A stretch of 64,000 nt of DNA from Bacteroidota bacterium. Lineage in GTDB: Bacteria; Bacteroidota; Ignavibacteria; Ignavibacteriales; Melioribacteraceae. Where the stretch lies: positions 177,979-241,978 of the forward strand of contig JAHJUE010000007.1 of the NCBI GenBank assembly GCA_018829205.1. Direction: 5' to 3'. Position numbers and translations under genes: made by a program. The notes under the pieces are model-generated. The model was not told the origin of the DNA. It made no database searches and saw only the letters and a list, made by a program, of their open reading frames with translations. This document shows positions 1 to 9,182 of this stretch, piece after piece (position 1 is the stretch's first letter; each line of letters begins with the position of its first letter).

Positions 1-8
1 AAGAATTT

Positions 9-2111
9 TTATACCCAGTTTATTGTTTGGGCAACTTTATCATCGGCGCCGAAAAGAACGAGAATATCATCGGATTGAATTACATAATCGGGCGTTGGAA
101 TGTGAATTTTATTTTCTTCTTCAATTGCCATAATCGGTGAGAGCGGACGTTTAATCATGAGTACTTCCAAACCATGGTTGTTTCTAATTCTTAATTGAAG
201 CAGCGATTTTCCGATAAACATTTCGGGAGCTTTTTTCTCCACTATCGAAAATCCTTCGGTTACCTGCGATGTCTGCGTAGTTTCAATAGATTTTAATTCA
301 CGCGCCATACCATCGGCTAAATTGTATTTTAAACTTTCGCGGTTATATAGTGCGATTACATCCTGCCTCCAAACACTTGCAATAACCTTTCCCGGCACAG
401 TTTTAGAAATTACAGGAAGCTCATCAACATTTTTTTCTCCGAATAATTTGAGAACATAATCGAGATCATCGCTTTCGGAAACCTTTAATACTTCGTGCCT
501 CGCAATATCATTAACAACAAGCATGTCCCTAAGCTGTTCATATTCTGCAATTATTGGACGTAGTTCGCTTGTAGAAATTGTACCTGTCAGTTTTTTTTCT
601 TTATTAACTATATAAAATGTATTATGATGACTTTCGAGAAGTTCTCCTACAAGCACGGGAAGCGGCGTATCTTCGGGAATTAATACAATGTCTGTTTTCA
701 TCACATCTTTTACAAAATAGGAGCGGAGAATGCTTGTCTGCCTTCCTTGATTTAAAGTATAACCCTGTTCTTCCAAATGTTTTACATGAACGGAACCTTT
801 AACAACAAGCTGAACTATTGTTGTGCTTATAACAACTGCAAGCATTAACGGAAGCATAAAGGAGTAATCTTTGGTCATTTCAAAAATTATAAGTATCGCC
901 GAAATTGGAATTGAGTTTACTCCCCCCAAAACCGCACCCATAGAAACAAGAACAAACGTTGTGGTATCTAAATTCAGATCCCAAATATTATTGACTCCTG
1001 TTGCGAATAAAAATCCGAAACACGCGCCTAAGAATAGAGAAGGCGCGAACACCCCTCCGAATCCGCCTGAATTTAATATCATAGGCACAAGTAAAAATTT
1101 TAATGCCAGTAATATTAATACGATATCCCAGCTTATTGTGCCGGCTAGTATTTTATTTATTGCTTTATATCCTATACCGAATATATCTTTGTAAAAATAT
1201 CCGGCAACACCTACAATCAAACCAACAGCAACCATTAATAACCATTTGGGGAGTACTTTTAAAACTTTTTTCTTAAAGAATTCATTTACCGCGCTTGAGT
1301 ATCTTATAAACGCAATTGATAATATTCCCGCAGCAATTCCAAGAGCTATAAACAGATAGAAATCCGAATATGAAACAATAGAAGGAATATCAAATTGAAA
1401 TGCGGGCGAATCGCCTAAAAATATCCTTGAAACGGCGCTTGCCGAAACAGATGCTAATATTAATGCTGAAAAAGTAGCCGACTGAAAATCATTTAACAAA
1501 ACAATTTCCAGCGCAAAAAATATTCCTCCAAGCGGAGTATTAAACACAGCCGATATTGCGGCGCCAGCACCCGCTGCCGTAAACATTCTTCTGCGTGCGT
1601 CGGAGATACCGATTAATTGCCCCAGCTTGCTTGCAACTCCGCCGCCCAATTGGGCAGCAGGTCCTTCGGGACCGACAGTTCCTCCTGAGCCGATATTAAT
1701 TACAGGGGCGATAAAATGAAAAAGTGTTGTTCTAAAACGGATAAACCCGCCCCTGATTGCAACAGCTTTTATAACTTCTGAAACTCCTCTTTTTTTAGCC
1801 GTGGAAGGGAAAAAAGTTGTCATTAAACTTTGAACAAGCATTCCCAGTGCCGGAAGAATAATTACAATTGCTCCTCCCCAGAAGGCAAAATTTCCGGCAA
1901 GCAGTTCAAAAAATATATATGAAATTAAATTAATAGCTTCGTGAAACGCTACAACAGCCAATCCAACCGATATACCTGTTAAAATTGAATAAATACTGAA
2001 GAGGGTATATTCCGGCATGTTAATTCTGCTTAACTTATTCTGGAATATCCTTAACCAGTTTCCCGGAATTTTTGAGGCTGCTTTTATATAGCTGTTATTC
2101 ATGACCTTCAA
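9..2111 (-). CDS. ClC-family chloride channel/transporter with CBS and RCK_C-like domains
   Basis: Inner-membrane ClC protein of 700 residues that moves chloride, either as a channel or as a Cl-/H+ antiporter. The membrane core (about residues 35-450) carries GSGGTVGPEGP at 141-151, which matches the family's GxEGP selectivity loop, with Glu149 at the gating-glutamate position. The second family loop GGFGGVFAP follows later. After the core comes a CBS pair (about 465-590) and a C-terminal segment beginning MFIGKSLLQLRIRNNHGLEV that resembles a TrkA_C/RCK_C ligand-binding domain. CBS plus RCK_C makes it longer than E. coli ClcA and suggests nucleotide or ion control of gating. A second Met lies three codons after the chosen start. 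The gene is complete, stopping at base 9, and its direction matches the next gene. Channel versus antiporter is not settled by sequence. Confidence 0.93.
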   Translation of the reverse strand: MKVMNNSYIKAASKIPGNWLRIFQNKLSRINMPEYTLFSIYSILTGISVGLAVVAFHEAINLISYIFFELLAGNFAFWGGAIVIILPALGMLVQSLMTTFFPSTAKKRGVSEVIKAVAIRGGFIRFRTTLFHFIAPVINIGSGGTVGPEGPAAQLGGGVASKLGQLIGISDARRRMFTAAGAGAAISAVFNTPLGGIFFALEIVLLNDFQSATFSALILASVSASAVSRIFLGDSPAFQFDIPSIVSYSDFYLFIALGIAAGILSIAFIRYSSAVNEFFKKKVLKVLPKWLLMVAVGLIVGVAGYFYKDIFGIGYKAINKILAGTISWDIVLILLALKFLLVPMILNSGGFGGVFAPSLFLGACFGFLFATGVNNIWDLNLDTTTFVLVSMGAVLGGVNSIPISAILIIFEMTKDYSFMLPLMLAVVISTTIVQLVVKGSVHVKHLEEQGYTLNQGRQTSILRSYFVKDVMKTDIVLIPEDTPLPVLVGELLESHHNTFYIVNKEKKLTGTISTSELRPIIAEYEQLRDMLVVNDIARHEVLKVSESDDLDYVLKLFGEKNVDELPVISKTVPGKVIASVWRQDVIALYNRESLKYNLADGMARELKSIETTQTSQVTEGFSIVEKKAPEMFIGKSLLQLRIRNNHGLEVLMIKRPLSPIMAIEEENKIHIPTPDYVIQSDDILVLFGADDKVAQTINWV

Positions 2112-2154
2112 TATAATAACTATAAATCAGAAATTTAATTTTTATTGAATAAAA

Positions 2155-2183
2155 AAACCCTCCATAGAAGAATTGGAGGGTTT
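2155..2183 (-). terminator. Intrinsic terminator downstream of the TPR/DUF1579-like gene
   Basis: Perfect 10-bp stem AAACCCTCCA / TGGAGGGTTT with a 9-nt loop. Read on the minus strand it is followed by a run of seven U. It ends transcripts of the gene at 2210-3109 and insulates the ClC gene. Confidence 0.85.
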
Positions 2184-2209
2184 ATTGCCGGGAGAGCAAT
2201 TAAGCAATG

Positions 2210-3109
2210 CTACTGCTTTTTTTTATAAAGTCCGTCAAAGTATATGCTCCAGGTTTTTCCTCCGTCATTTGAGCCTTCATACAGCTGTCTTACAGAACCG
2301 TCATCATTGGGAGTAAATTCCATTCTTACAAGACTTTTACTTCCTGCTTTATCTATATTTTCACCCCATAAATACATTTTGCCGTCTTTTAATTCCCCGG
2401 AATAACGAGATACATTTCCCGAAATATCGGTCCAAATCTGCTGCCATATTTTATCCCCCGCGTCATAAAAATTAATGCTTTTACCGCTGTATCCGCTGAA
2501 GGCTTCATAATTTTCTATAATCAAACATCCTTCAAGACTATATTCAATTTTGCTGTTAGCCACATACTGTCCGTTCGCGTAAACCTGCCAATCGCCAAGC
2601 CAAAAATCGAATTGCCTGTTAAGCGGGTTATTTCTGCAGGGGAAAGCATTTTCTTCAGCCTTGGATAATAATTTTTGAAATTTTTCCTCATTATTAATTT
2701 CATCAAGTCTATTATTCGACTTAAGCAAACGCGGAGGAAGTCCCGCGGTTACAGCCTTATCAAGGTATTCATAAGCTTTTTCCTTATTCTTCATTTTAAG
2801 ATAAGATATGCCCGTCTGAACAATTGATCTGATATTTACCGGAGCTTCATGTTCTTCGGATTTAAGAAATGCATTTAACGCTTCTTCATAATTTTCAAGC
2901 TGATAATATGAAAACGCAAGGCTCTGCCATGCCTGACCGTCTTTTTTGTTTTCTTCAGTTGATAAATATTCATTAAATAATTCGGCAGATTTTATATAAT
3001 TCCCGTCGGTGAACTCTTTATCGGCATTCTCTTTAAGCGGCTGTGAATTAAGCGAGCTGAATATTAAAATGCTAAATATTATAAACAACGGTAGGCTGGT
3101 ATTATTCAT
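2210..3109 (-). CDS. Secreted TPR protein with C-terminal DUF1579-like domain
   Basis: A 299-residue exported protein of unknown role. An N-terminal hydrophobic stretch ending near NSQ looks like a Sec signal peptide. Residues about 25-140 contain TPR-like helical repeats (for example SAELFNEYLS, SLAFSYYQLENYEEALNAF, SYLKMKNKEKAYEYLDKA). The C-terminal half starts NRQFDFWLGDWQVYANG, and the phrase FDFWLGDW is typical of DUF1579-like lipocalin-type domains; repeated beta-strands and Trp/Gly follow. TPR fused to this domain is seen in Bacteroidota proteins, where it probably combines a protein-binding platform with a small-ligand-binding barrel. It stands alone, with a strong terminator downstream. 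The function is inferred from fold only. Confidence 0.75.
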   Translation of the reverse strand: MNNTSLPLFIIFSILIFSSLNSQPLKENADKEFTDGNYIKSAELFNEYLSTEENKKDGQAWQSLAFSYYQLENYEEALNAFLKSEEHEAPVNIRSIVQTGISYLKMKNKEKAYEYLDKAVTAGLPPRLLKSNNRLDEINNEEKFQKLLSKAEENAFPCRNNPLNRQFDFWLGDWQVYANGQYVANSKIEYSLEGCLIIENYEAFSGYSGKSINFYDAGDKIWQQIWTDISGNVSRYSGELKDGKMYLWGENIDKAGSKSLVRMEFTPNDDGSVRQLYEGSNDGGKTWSIYFDGLYKKKQ

Positions 3110-3211
3110 TTATCCCCCAATAAATTTTAATTAAACGCAAAAATAGTTTTATTGATTTTTAAAGTCGTCAATTCCGATAAATATTTACAATAAAAAATGT
3201 AAATACGGCAA

Positions 3212-4384
3212 TTAATTTGTAAAGTGAGGGGCTTGAGAAAGTTTATATTCGGATGGCGTTATACCGGTTATTTTTTTAAATGTTTTATTAAAAGAAACTT
3301 TGTTGTTGAATCCCACATCATAAGCAATGCTCAATATTGTTAAGTTGGAGTACTCGGGATTTGTTAATCTTAATTTCGCTTCTTCAATTCTATAATTATT
3401 AATAAAATCAGCAAAGTTTACTTTTAGGTGTTCGTTTAATATTTGAGATAATTTATGCGTACTTATATCCAGCCGGACCGCCAAAGATCTTAAGTTAAAA
3501 TCCGGATTAAGGTATAAATTTTCTTTTTTCATTAAATCGTTAATTATGTTTATATAATTTTGAGCTTCTTCAAACGGAATATTTGTTTTTTCATATTTCG
3601 CTTCATTTTTTATTATAGAAATTCCCGAGAATATTTCTGGCTGTTTCATTGAATAAATAACTATAGTATAAATCACAACAACACCGAAGAAAGTTATAAT
3701 ATAATCTACTTCAATATGATATTTAACACCCGTGTACATTAATATTTCATAAATAAACCACGATATAAAAAAACCGACAAACCCGAATGATAATTTTAAC
3801 AACCATTTATAATTAATATACATTAACGTGTTTTTATTTCCGTTTATGCTTTTTGAATATTCGGTTATTTTTTTTATTGAAAGAAACGAGTAAAGAAGAA
3901 TATGGAAATTAAATAAAACACTTGGCAATATATTATTAATATTAGCGCCGGTGTATTCTCCGGTCAACATTTTTTTTATTATTTCTACCTTTGCATCGGT
4001 ATCCAATAGAAAAACCGGGAACGTCAAAGTAATTGAAACAACCGTTGGGATAAAATGAAGGATTTGTTTTAACCTGAATTTTTTATTTTTATTTATAACC
4101 GCCGAAACATATAAATAAAAAAGCGGACCCCAAGAATAATTTAGTATTCTTAATGTGCCCAGCATTTGAGGATACTTAACTAAATAGTTTGACCAATAAG
4201 CGGCGATAAATAAAAAATAATAAGAAAAGCAGAAGATTAGAATAGAAAGAATTTTATTAGCAGAAACATTCCCTTTTTTATGGAATAGTAATATTACTCC
4301 AAAAATAAATCCTTGTCCGGCGCATATTATTAATAGTAGCGACCAAAAATTCAACTGCGCAATTAAATTTATTTCATTTGCCAT
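3212..4384 (-). CDS. Membrane-anchored AraC-family transcriptional regulator
   Basis: A 390-residue protein with an N-terminal multi-pass membrane region (about residues 10-245, six to eight hydrophobic helices) followed by a cytoplasmic AraC-type double helix-turn-helix (about 285-385). The DNA-binding part shows the family signature IAYDVGFNNKVSFNKTFKK then ITGITPSEYKLSQ. This membrane-7TM plus AraC layout is common in Bacteroidota and is assumed to sense an external or membrane signal and act directly at DNA without phosphorylation. The ligand and targets cannot be read from sequence. It is monocistronic between the TPR gene and the histidine kinase fragment, on the same strand. Confidence 0.88.
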   Translation of the reverse strand: MANEINLIAQLNFWSLLLIICAGQGFIFGVILLFHKKGNVSANKILSILIFCFSYYFLFIAAYWSNYLVKYPQMLGTLRILNYSWGPLFYLYVSAVINKNKKFRLKQILHFIPTVVSITLTFPVFLLDTDAKVEIIKKMLTGEYTGANINNILPSVLFNFHILLYSFLSIKKITEYSKSINGNKNTLMYINYKWLLKLSFGFVGFFISWFIYEILMYTGVKYHIEVDYIITFFGVVVIYTIVIYSMKQPEIFSGISIIKNEAKYEKTNIPFEEAQNYINIINDLMKKENLYLNPDFNLRSLAVRLDISTHKLSQILNEHLKVNFADFINNYRIEEAKLRLTNPEYSNLTILSIAYDVGFNNKVSFNKTFKKITGITPSEYKLSQAPHFTN

Positions 4385-4508
4385 TATTTTTTTGTGAGAA
4401 TGATTATGTAAAACAAAATATTTTTCTAAATAATTAAAAGCAAGTGAGATAAAATAGCTGCAATTATAAAAAGCGGTTTTTTAAATTTTGATGTTATGAA
4501 GATTTCAA

Positions 4509-5507
4509 TTATTGCGGGAAGGTAATAATAAAATTGCTGCCGACTCCTTTGCTGCTTTCAATATTAATGTTAAGATTATTCATTTCACAATATTTTTTTA
4601 CAAGCGCCAAGCCCAAGCCGTTTCCTTCGTACTTCCTTGTATAACCTTGATTTTCCTGTGAAAATGGGTCAAATAATTTGGACATATAATTTGATGATAT
4701 TCCTATACCCGTATCGCGCACTTCTACAGTTAAAGCTGAGTTTAATTCTCTTCTGATGTTAATATCAATTTGGCCTTTATCCGTAAAATTATAAGCATTA
4801 TCAATTATGTTGTTAAATATTTGCGTTACAGAATATTTATCAGCCGAAACAATATTATCATAAGAGTTATTATTAATGTTGAATAAAATATTTTTTGATT
4901 TTATTCTTAATGAGTAGTCATTGTATAACGGTGTTAAAACTTCTTCAACAATGTCAAAATCGGATTTTACATAATCATAAATACCTGTTTGTATTTCCGA
5001 CATATTTAATATCAAATCTACGGTTCTAATTATCCTCATGCCCGCTTTTGAAATAATAGTAAATGTAGTTTTCAAATCTTCCGAAAGTTTATCTTCAAAC
5101 TCATTTCTTAGAATACTGGCAAAGCTTAGTATTGAATTTATAGGAGTTCTGATTTCGTGTGACATTTGAGCAAGGAATTCAGATTTCAATTTATCGGATC
5201 TATCCGATTTTACAGCTTTTTCAATCGCTTCCAATAATTGCAGTTTAGACTGCTGTCTTTCAATTGCTCCGCCAATACTTCCGGCGGCCGCTTTAATTAT
5301 AGCTTCTTCGGTATCGGACCATTCCTTTTCGTCCTTTAAAGTATCAAGTCCCAAAATTCCCCAGAAAATATTCTCTACATATATCGGAACTAATAGAAGA
5401 GAATTTAATCCTAATTTCTTTAATTGTTCTTTATTTTTATAATTCATTTTGCTTACAATTCCGCAAACAGATTTCTTCTCAAAGAATAAATGGAGCCATT
5501 CTTTCAA
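4509..5507 (-). CDS. Sensor histidine kinase, C-terminal part (GAF end, HisKA, HATPase)
   Basis: Second half of a kinase that continues from the frame at 5612-6688. The reading frame is actually open from base 5627, so the start near 5507 (a TTG) is only the first start-like codon inside a GAF domain. It contains the end of that GAF domain (LLLVPIYVENIFWGILGLD), the dimerisation box with the phosphorylated His in FLAQMSHEIRTPINSI, and the HATPase domain with N box (NIIDNAYNF), G1 (VRDTGIGIS) and G2 (GNGLGLALVKKY). No receiver domain is attached and no response regulator lies next to it. The catalytic part looks intact, so function depends on whether the upstream frame is joined by slippage or whether the break is a sequencing error. 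Confidence 0.85.
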   Translation of the reverse strand: MKEWLHLFFEKKSVCGIVSKMNYKNKEQLKKLGLNSLLLVPIYVENIFWGILGLDTLKDEKEWSDTEEAIIKAAAGSIGGAIERQQSKLQLLEAIEKAVKSDRSDKLKSEFLAQMSHEIRTPINSILSFASILRNEFEDKLSEDLKTTFTIISKAGMRIIRTVDLILNMSEIQTGIYDYVKSDFDIVEEVLTPLYNDYSLRIKSKNILFNINNNSYDNIVSADKYSVTQIFNNIIDNAYNFTDKGQIDINIRRELNSALTVEVRDTGIGISSNYMSKLFDPFSQENQGYTRKYEGNGLGLALVKKYCEMNNLNINIESSKGVGSNFIITFPQ

Positions 5508-5611
5508 TCCATCTTCGTATGAAATTTTATTGTATAATTCATTAAAGGCAATAGAATTTTCTTTTTTCCATTTATATTCACGTACAGCAAATAAAGGCTG
5601 ATTATGTTCGT

Positions 5612-6688
5612 TTAATATATTTTTGTAAAAAAATATATTCTGTCGACATTTGTAGAAATTCCGATGTATTCAATAGCTTTAGTAATAGCTGAGTCAAAGC
5701 TTGATTCCACAAGCAGGGTATTTGTAGCTTTATCGACACCTTTTAAGAGTTCCGATTGTTTTTTAAGATCATCTATATATTTTTTTCTTTCGGATATATC
5801 AATAAAACTTTCTAGGAATATTTCTTTATTGCCGATATAAAGATTAGACATTGTTTTTTGAACAGGGAACGGTACCTTTTCAGCATTTAGTAAATATGTC
5901 TCAACAGGCGTATTAGAACTATTTGAGTCCTTTCTATTATTAATAAGATTTTCAAAATATTCCCATTCGTTCCGTTTGGTGCCGATTATAGAATCTTTGT
6001 CAGTTTTTAACAATTTAGCGGCGGCATCGTTAGTATCAATGATTGTACCGGTCGATTTTTCTATAATAAAAACGCCTGTAAGAATTGAATTAAGAATTAA
6101 TTGTAATTCTCTTTGAGCCTGTTTAATCTTTTCAACCCTCAGTGAAATCTTCTGTTCAAGATCAGCTTCAAGATTATTAATTTCATTATTCAATTTCACG
6201 TTCGTTAACAGAAATGCGAATTGATTTGCGTGAAGTATTATATAATTTTGAATATTATCAGAAAAATTTTTTAAACCTATGCTGCCTAATACTTGAATTA
6301 CGCCCATAATTCCCGCAGGAGAAACAACCGGAATTATAATAATATGACTATTCTGACCGTAGATTGAAAATACCAAATGCCCCTTATCAAGAGCTTTGCC
6401 AATTGTACCGTTCTCAATTAAATAATCGAAAATATCCTGCTGTTCTTTTTCCGTAGCGTCAATTGTATGCCCCAGCCGAAATTCAAATGTTTCGTGATCG
6501 AGATAAAAGAGCGCCACTGAGATAGTGCCCGGAAGGATTAAATACTTGTCGAGTATTTTGTGGTTTATTTGTGTAATATGTTCATCCCTGTAAAAACTTT
6601 GATTAAAATTAGCGACAGCTTCAATAAAAAGTTCTTCGCTTTTTATTCTTTTAGCTCCGCTTATTTTATTATTTCCGGGACTATACAT
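5612..6688 (-). CDS. Sensor histidine kinase, N-terminal part (GAF, PAS, start of second GAF)
   Basis: First half of the same kinase. It has a GAF-like domain (about residues 15-175), a coiled-coil linker (NNLEADLEQKISLRVEKI), a PAS domain (about 195-300, with GVFIIEKSTGTIIDTNDAAA) and the beginning of a second GAF domain that stops abruptly at IYFFTKIY. The next 40 codons in the -1 frame (bases 5508-5627) continue the GAF sequence into the C-terminal half. Joined, the product would be 726 residues: GAF-PAS-GAF-HisKA-HATPase, lacking membrane segments and therefore a soluble sensor. It starts 12 nt after the HDOD gene stop, so the operon 7878 to 4509 is likely co-transcribed. Confidence 0.8.
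   Translation of the reverse strand: MYSPGNNKISGAKRIKSEELFIEAVANFNQSFYRDEHITQINHKILDKYLILPGTISVALFYLDHETFEFRLGHTIDATEKEQQDIFDYLIENGTIGKALDKGHLVFSIYGQNSHIIIIPVVSPAGIMGVIQVLGSIGLKNFSDNIQNYIILHANQFAFLLTNVKLNNEINNLEADLEQKISLRVEKIKQAQRELQLILNSILTGVFIIEKSTGTIIDTNDAAAKLLKTDKDSIIGTKRNEWEYFENLINNRKDSNSSNTPVETYLLNAEKVPFPVQKTMSNLYIGNKEIFLESFIDISERKKYIDDLKKQSELLKGVDKATNTLLVESSFDSAITKAIEYIGISTNVDRIYFFTKIY
5625..5635 (-). other. Homopolymer frameshift / possible slippage site
   Basis: Minus-strand codons here read TAT TTT TTT ACA. A run of seven T (bases 5633-5627) precedes a stop four codons later. Moving back one base after the second TTT gives TAC AAA AAT and an uninterrupted frame to the kinase stop. 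The pattern fits a sequencing or assembly indel, a recent inactivating mutation, polymerase slippage on the run, or -1 ribosomal slippage on U UUU UUU. Confidence 0.75.
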
Positions 6689-6700
6689 TAATTTCTCTTT

Positions 6701-7549
6701 TTATTCTGACAACAAAAGTTTATTTGTTTCTTCAAAATTGCTTAGAAGTTCATCCATGCTATTCGTAAAGAATTTATCCGGAATATTAAGTTTTTCAAGA
6801 ACAACTTCATTCGGCTGCGGTATTAAATTGTCCCCGGGAAAACCAAGTTCTAGGGTTCGCGTTATTATGTCGGCAAGATAAACAGTAGCCACTAATTTTT
6901 CGGTACTGCCTTCCATAATTCCTCCGTGATGAAATCTGACGGCATTCTTAAGCGTTGGGGGCATATTCCATTTTTGACAGAGCATTTCACCGATTTTTGA
7001 ATGATCGAATCCGATTATTTCTCTTTCCGCTTCATATATATAACATCTTTTTTCTTCTACAAGTTGAAGGACTTGTTCATATTCTTCAGGCGCGTATTCA
7101 AACAGTATTAGTTTTCCTATATCATGTAAAATTCCTGCAAGAAAATAATTTTCAAGATTCTGAATCTTTAATGTATTTCCAATTACTCTGGATGAAATTC
7201 CAACAGCAATTGAATGTGACCAGAATTCGGCAGGTTTAAAATTCATAAGGTTTTTCTTTTTCTTAAATAAATTTATTACCGAAAGAGCGAAAATTAAATT
7301 TCTAATTTCGTTTAATCCCAGGTATAAAATTGCGCGCGAAATTGTATCAATTCTGCCGCTGAAACCATAAAACGCCGAGTTAACCACTTTTAATACCTTT
7401 ATAGCCGCCGCCTGATCAGATGAAATAATTGCCGCCAAATCATCATTTGTTATTCTGGGATTGCTCATTGCGTCCGATAATCTTGAAAACACAGTAGGCA
7501 GCGTTGGAAGTTCCTTTATTTTTTCAATAATTTTTTCTTTGTTGGTCAT
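6701..7549 (-). CDS. HDOD-domain signalling protein
   Basis: A 282-residue cytoplasmic protein consisting almost entirely of an HDOD domain. It starts with the typical LPTLPTVFSRLSDAM and includes DQAAAIKVLKVVNSAFYG and the helix with GILHDIGKLILFEY. The HDOD family is related to HD phosphohydrolases and acts in bacterial signalling, often as an output or scaffold without catalysis. Here an HDxGK string is present, but I cannot say whether all metal ligands are. Its start codon overlaps the stop of the 109-residue gene upstream by one base (TAATG), showing translational coupling. The histidine kinase follows 12 nt later, so the three probably form one signalling unit. Confidence 0.9.
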   Translation of the reverse strand: MTNKEKIIEKIKELPTLPTVFSRLSDAMSNPRITNDDLAAIISSDQAAAIKVLKVVNSAFYGFSGRIDTISRAILYLGLNEIRNLIFALSVINLFKKKKNLMNFKPAEFWSHSIAVGISSRVIGNTLKIQNLENYFLAGILHDIGKLILFEYAPEEYEQVLQLVEEKRCYIYEAEREIIGFDHSKIGEMLCQKWNMPPTLKNAVRFHHGGIMEGSTEKLVATVYLADIITRTLELGFPGDNLIPQPNEVVLEKLNIPDKFFTNSMDELLSNFEETNKLLLSE

Positions 7550-7878
7550 TAACTTTTCCGTTTGGATAAATTCATCAATACTCTTTTAACGCCCATTTCA
7601 AATAGGTCTTTTTCGTAGCTGCTGGTGGGTTTCCAATTTATTCTATCCGAAAAAATTTTTTCAGCCTGTTCTTTCATTTCATCTGTAATAACTATTTCAT
7701 CTTTACCATTCTCATTTTTAATAGTAATTAATTTTATTCCCCATGTTAAAAAAAGTTTTTTATGATTTTCCTGCAGTTCAACTCCGGCTCCCAACAGCAC
7801 CTGTCCGTATCTGTTAAGAATTGGTGCGGCCAATACCATACCCGTCTCAAATTTTGAAACTTCAATTAAACTGGACAT
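7549..7878 (-). CDS. Small partner of HDOD protein (DUF3391/HD-GYP N-terminus-like)
   Basis: A 109-residue soluble protein. Its first 55 residues (EVSKFETGMVLAAPILNRYG, then LLGAGVELQENHKKLFLTWG) resemble the short domain found at the N-terminus of many HD-GYP and HDOD proteins, here encoded separately. The remainder is charged and helical and ends with a basic tail. It opens the operon with the HDOD gene (1-nt overlap) and the kinase. It is probably a regulatory or docking subunit for the HDOD protein; that role is inferred from genome context and from the fused forms. Confidence 0.7.
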   Translation of the reverse strand: MSSLIEVSKFETGMVLAAPILNRYGQVLLGAGVELQENHKKLFLTWGIKLITIKNENGKDEIVITDEMKEQAEKIFSDRINWKPTSSYEKDLFEMGVKRVLMNLSKRKS

Positions 7879-8025
7879 AATAATTCCTTTAATTGACTAA
7901 TAATCGATTAATTACTTATATAGTTTAAAAGACAAGATGTCTTTATTATATATATAAATATATTCTATAAATAATGTTAAAATTTTAAAAAACTAAAATG
8001 AAGGGATATATGCTAAGAAATGATA

Positions 8026-8484
8026 TTATTTTTTTCCTTTATCTTCCCAGTCAATTAATAATTTATCTCGGAAGAAAAATGTAATATCACCGTATACATG
8101 TTGAGTAAAAATACCGTAATTGTATTTATCAGTATTGCTTTTATCTGGTTTGCCCCAGCTGTCTTTAAGCATTTCTTCTGTCATGCCTTTCCATATTCTG
8201 CCGTTTGCAACCATTGTGCCGTTATCTTTTCCGTATTTTGAAATGTAGAATTTTTCAAACTCGGATTTAATTTTCGCGTCGAGGTAGTCTCTATGTTTTG
8301 TTAATGTATCAAGATCTTTTTTCAGTGATTCAATATATCTTTTAAGGTTTTCTTTATAAGCTTTTAAACTGTCTTTTTGCGCGGCTATTTGTTCAGATGA
8401 TAAAACGCTTTGGGCTTTAACTTCGGAAAGATTTAATGAGGCAAATACAACGGCAATTATAGAAATAAGTTTTAAAAAATTCAT
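8026..8484 (-). CDS. Exported coiled-coil hypothetical protein
   Basis: A 152-residue protein with a signal peptide (hydrophobic core LISIIAVVFASLNL, cleavage near VKA-QS). A strongly charged helix (about residues 30-80, EQIAAQKDSLKAYKENLKRY) is predicted to form a coiled coil. The C-terminus has the pattern IWKGMTEEMLKDSWGKPDKS followed by beta strands, which recalls small SmpA/OmlA-like or BLIP-like modules in which a G-M-x4-V/L-x4-G-x-P string precedes a sheet. No family can be named firmly. It is monocistronic in an AT-rich setting. Confidence 0.6.
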   Translation of the reverse strand: MNFLKLISIIAVVFASLNLSEVKAQSVLSSEQIAAQKDSLKAYKENLKRYIESLKKDLDTLTKHRDYLDAKIKSEFEKFYISKYGKDNGTMVANGRIWKGMTEEMLKDSWGKPDKSNTDKYNYGIFTQHVYGDITFFFRDKLLIDWEDKGKK

Positions 8485-8560
8485 AACAATCCTAAATAAT
8501 ATTTTTAAGAAGCTTAGAATATTAAAAAAAATAATTTATTCCAAACTTAGTTTATTTCTT

Positions 8561-9172
8561 TTAACTTCCGAATACATCCTCATAATCCTGCATTGACGCC
8601 TTAATGACCTCAAACGCATGTTCAGCGCCGTAAACATTTTCTATTGAAAAATGATGCTCGCTTCCAGGCACCATTTTATAAGTTGTAAAATAATGTCTTA
8701 ACCGTTCAACTAAAATTTCGGGCAGTTCCGAAATATCGTTGACATTTCCCCAGAAGTTATCGTTGTCTAATACAGCTACAATTTTATCATCTGCTTCGTT
8801 GCCGTCAATCATTTTTAAGCCACCTACAACTCTCGAGTTTAAAATCACTTCAGCCCGGTTTATCGGTCTTTCGCTTAATACGCAAATATCAAGGGGATCA
8901 CCGTCACCCTCGGTTGCAGTTTTGCAGAGAGCCCCTACTCTTTTACCGCAGTATGTACGGGGAATAAAACCGTAAAGTGTAGGTGGGTGCGAAGAAGTGC
9001 GCTGGGGTCTGTCGACTCTTATATATCCAGTTACTTTGTCGACTTCATATTTAACAAGATCAAAAGGAGTAATTTCTATAAATGCCTGTACCAGCTGCGG
9101 CGGATTTTTACCTACTTCAAGTCCGTGCCAAGGATGAGGTCTCCAACGGAAAAAAGGATTTGGGAATGACAT
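8561..9172 (-). CDS. ppa: Inorganic pyrophosphatase (family I)
   Basis: Cytosolic enzyme that hydrolyses pyrophosphate to two phosphates and so drives biosynthetic reactions forward. The family I signature is clear: [14 protein letters not shown] with Asp90, Asp92 and Asp95 as the metal-binding aspartates, preceded by [10 protein letters not shown]. At 203 residues it is somewhat longer than the E. coli enzyme, with an N-terminal extension [17 protein letters not shown] of the sort seen in Bacteroidota and eukaryote-like forms. It lies 10 nt after the GyrI-like gene, which in turn overlaps a DinB-like gene, so it is probably the last gene of a three-gene operon. Confidence 0.95.
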   Translation of the reverse strand: MSFPNPFFRWRPHPWHGLEVGKNPPQLVQAFIEITPFDLVKYEVDKVTGYIRVDRPQRTSSHPPTLYGFIPRTYCGKRVGALCKTATEGDGDPLDICVLSERPINRAEVILNSRVVGGLKMIDGNEADDKIVAVLDNDNFWGNVNDISELPEILVERLRHYFTTYKMVPGSEHHFSIENVYGAEHAFEVIKASMQDYEDVFGS

Positions 9173-9182
9173 TGTTACTCCA

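Noticed and set aside
871..1194. An open frame of about 107 codons on the plus strand opposite the ClC gene
   Set aside because: It is the mirror of a well-supported ClC reading frame, has no ribosome site and encodes low-complexity residues.
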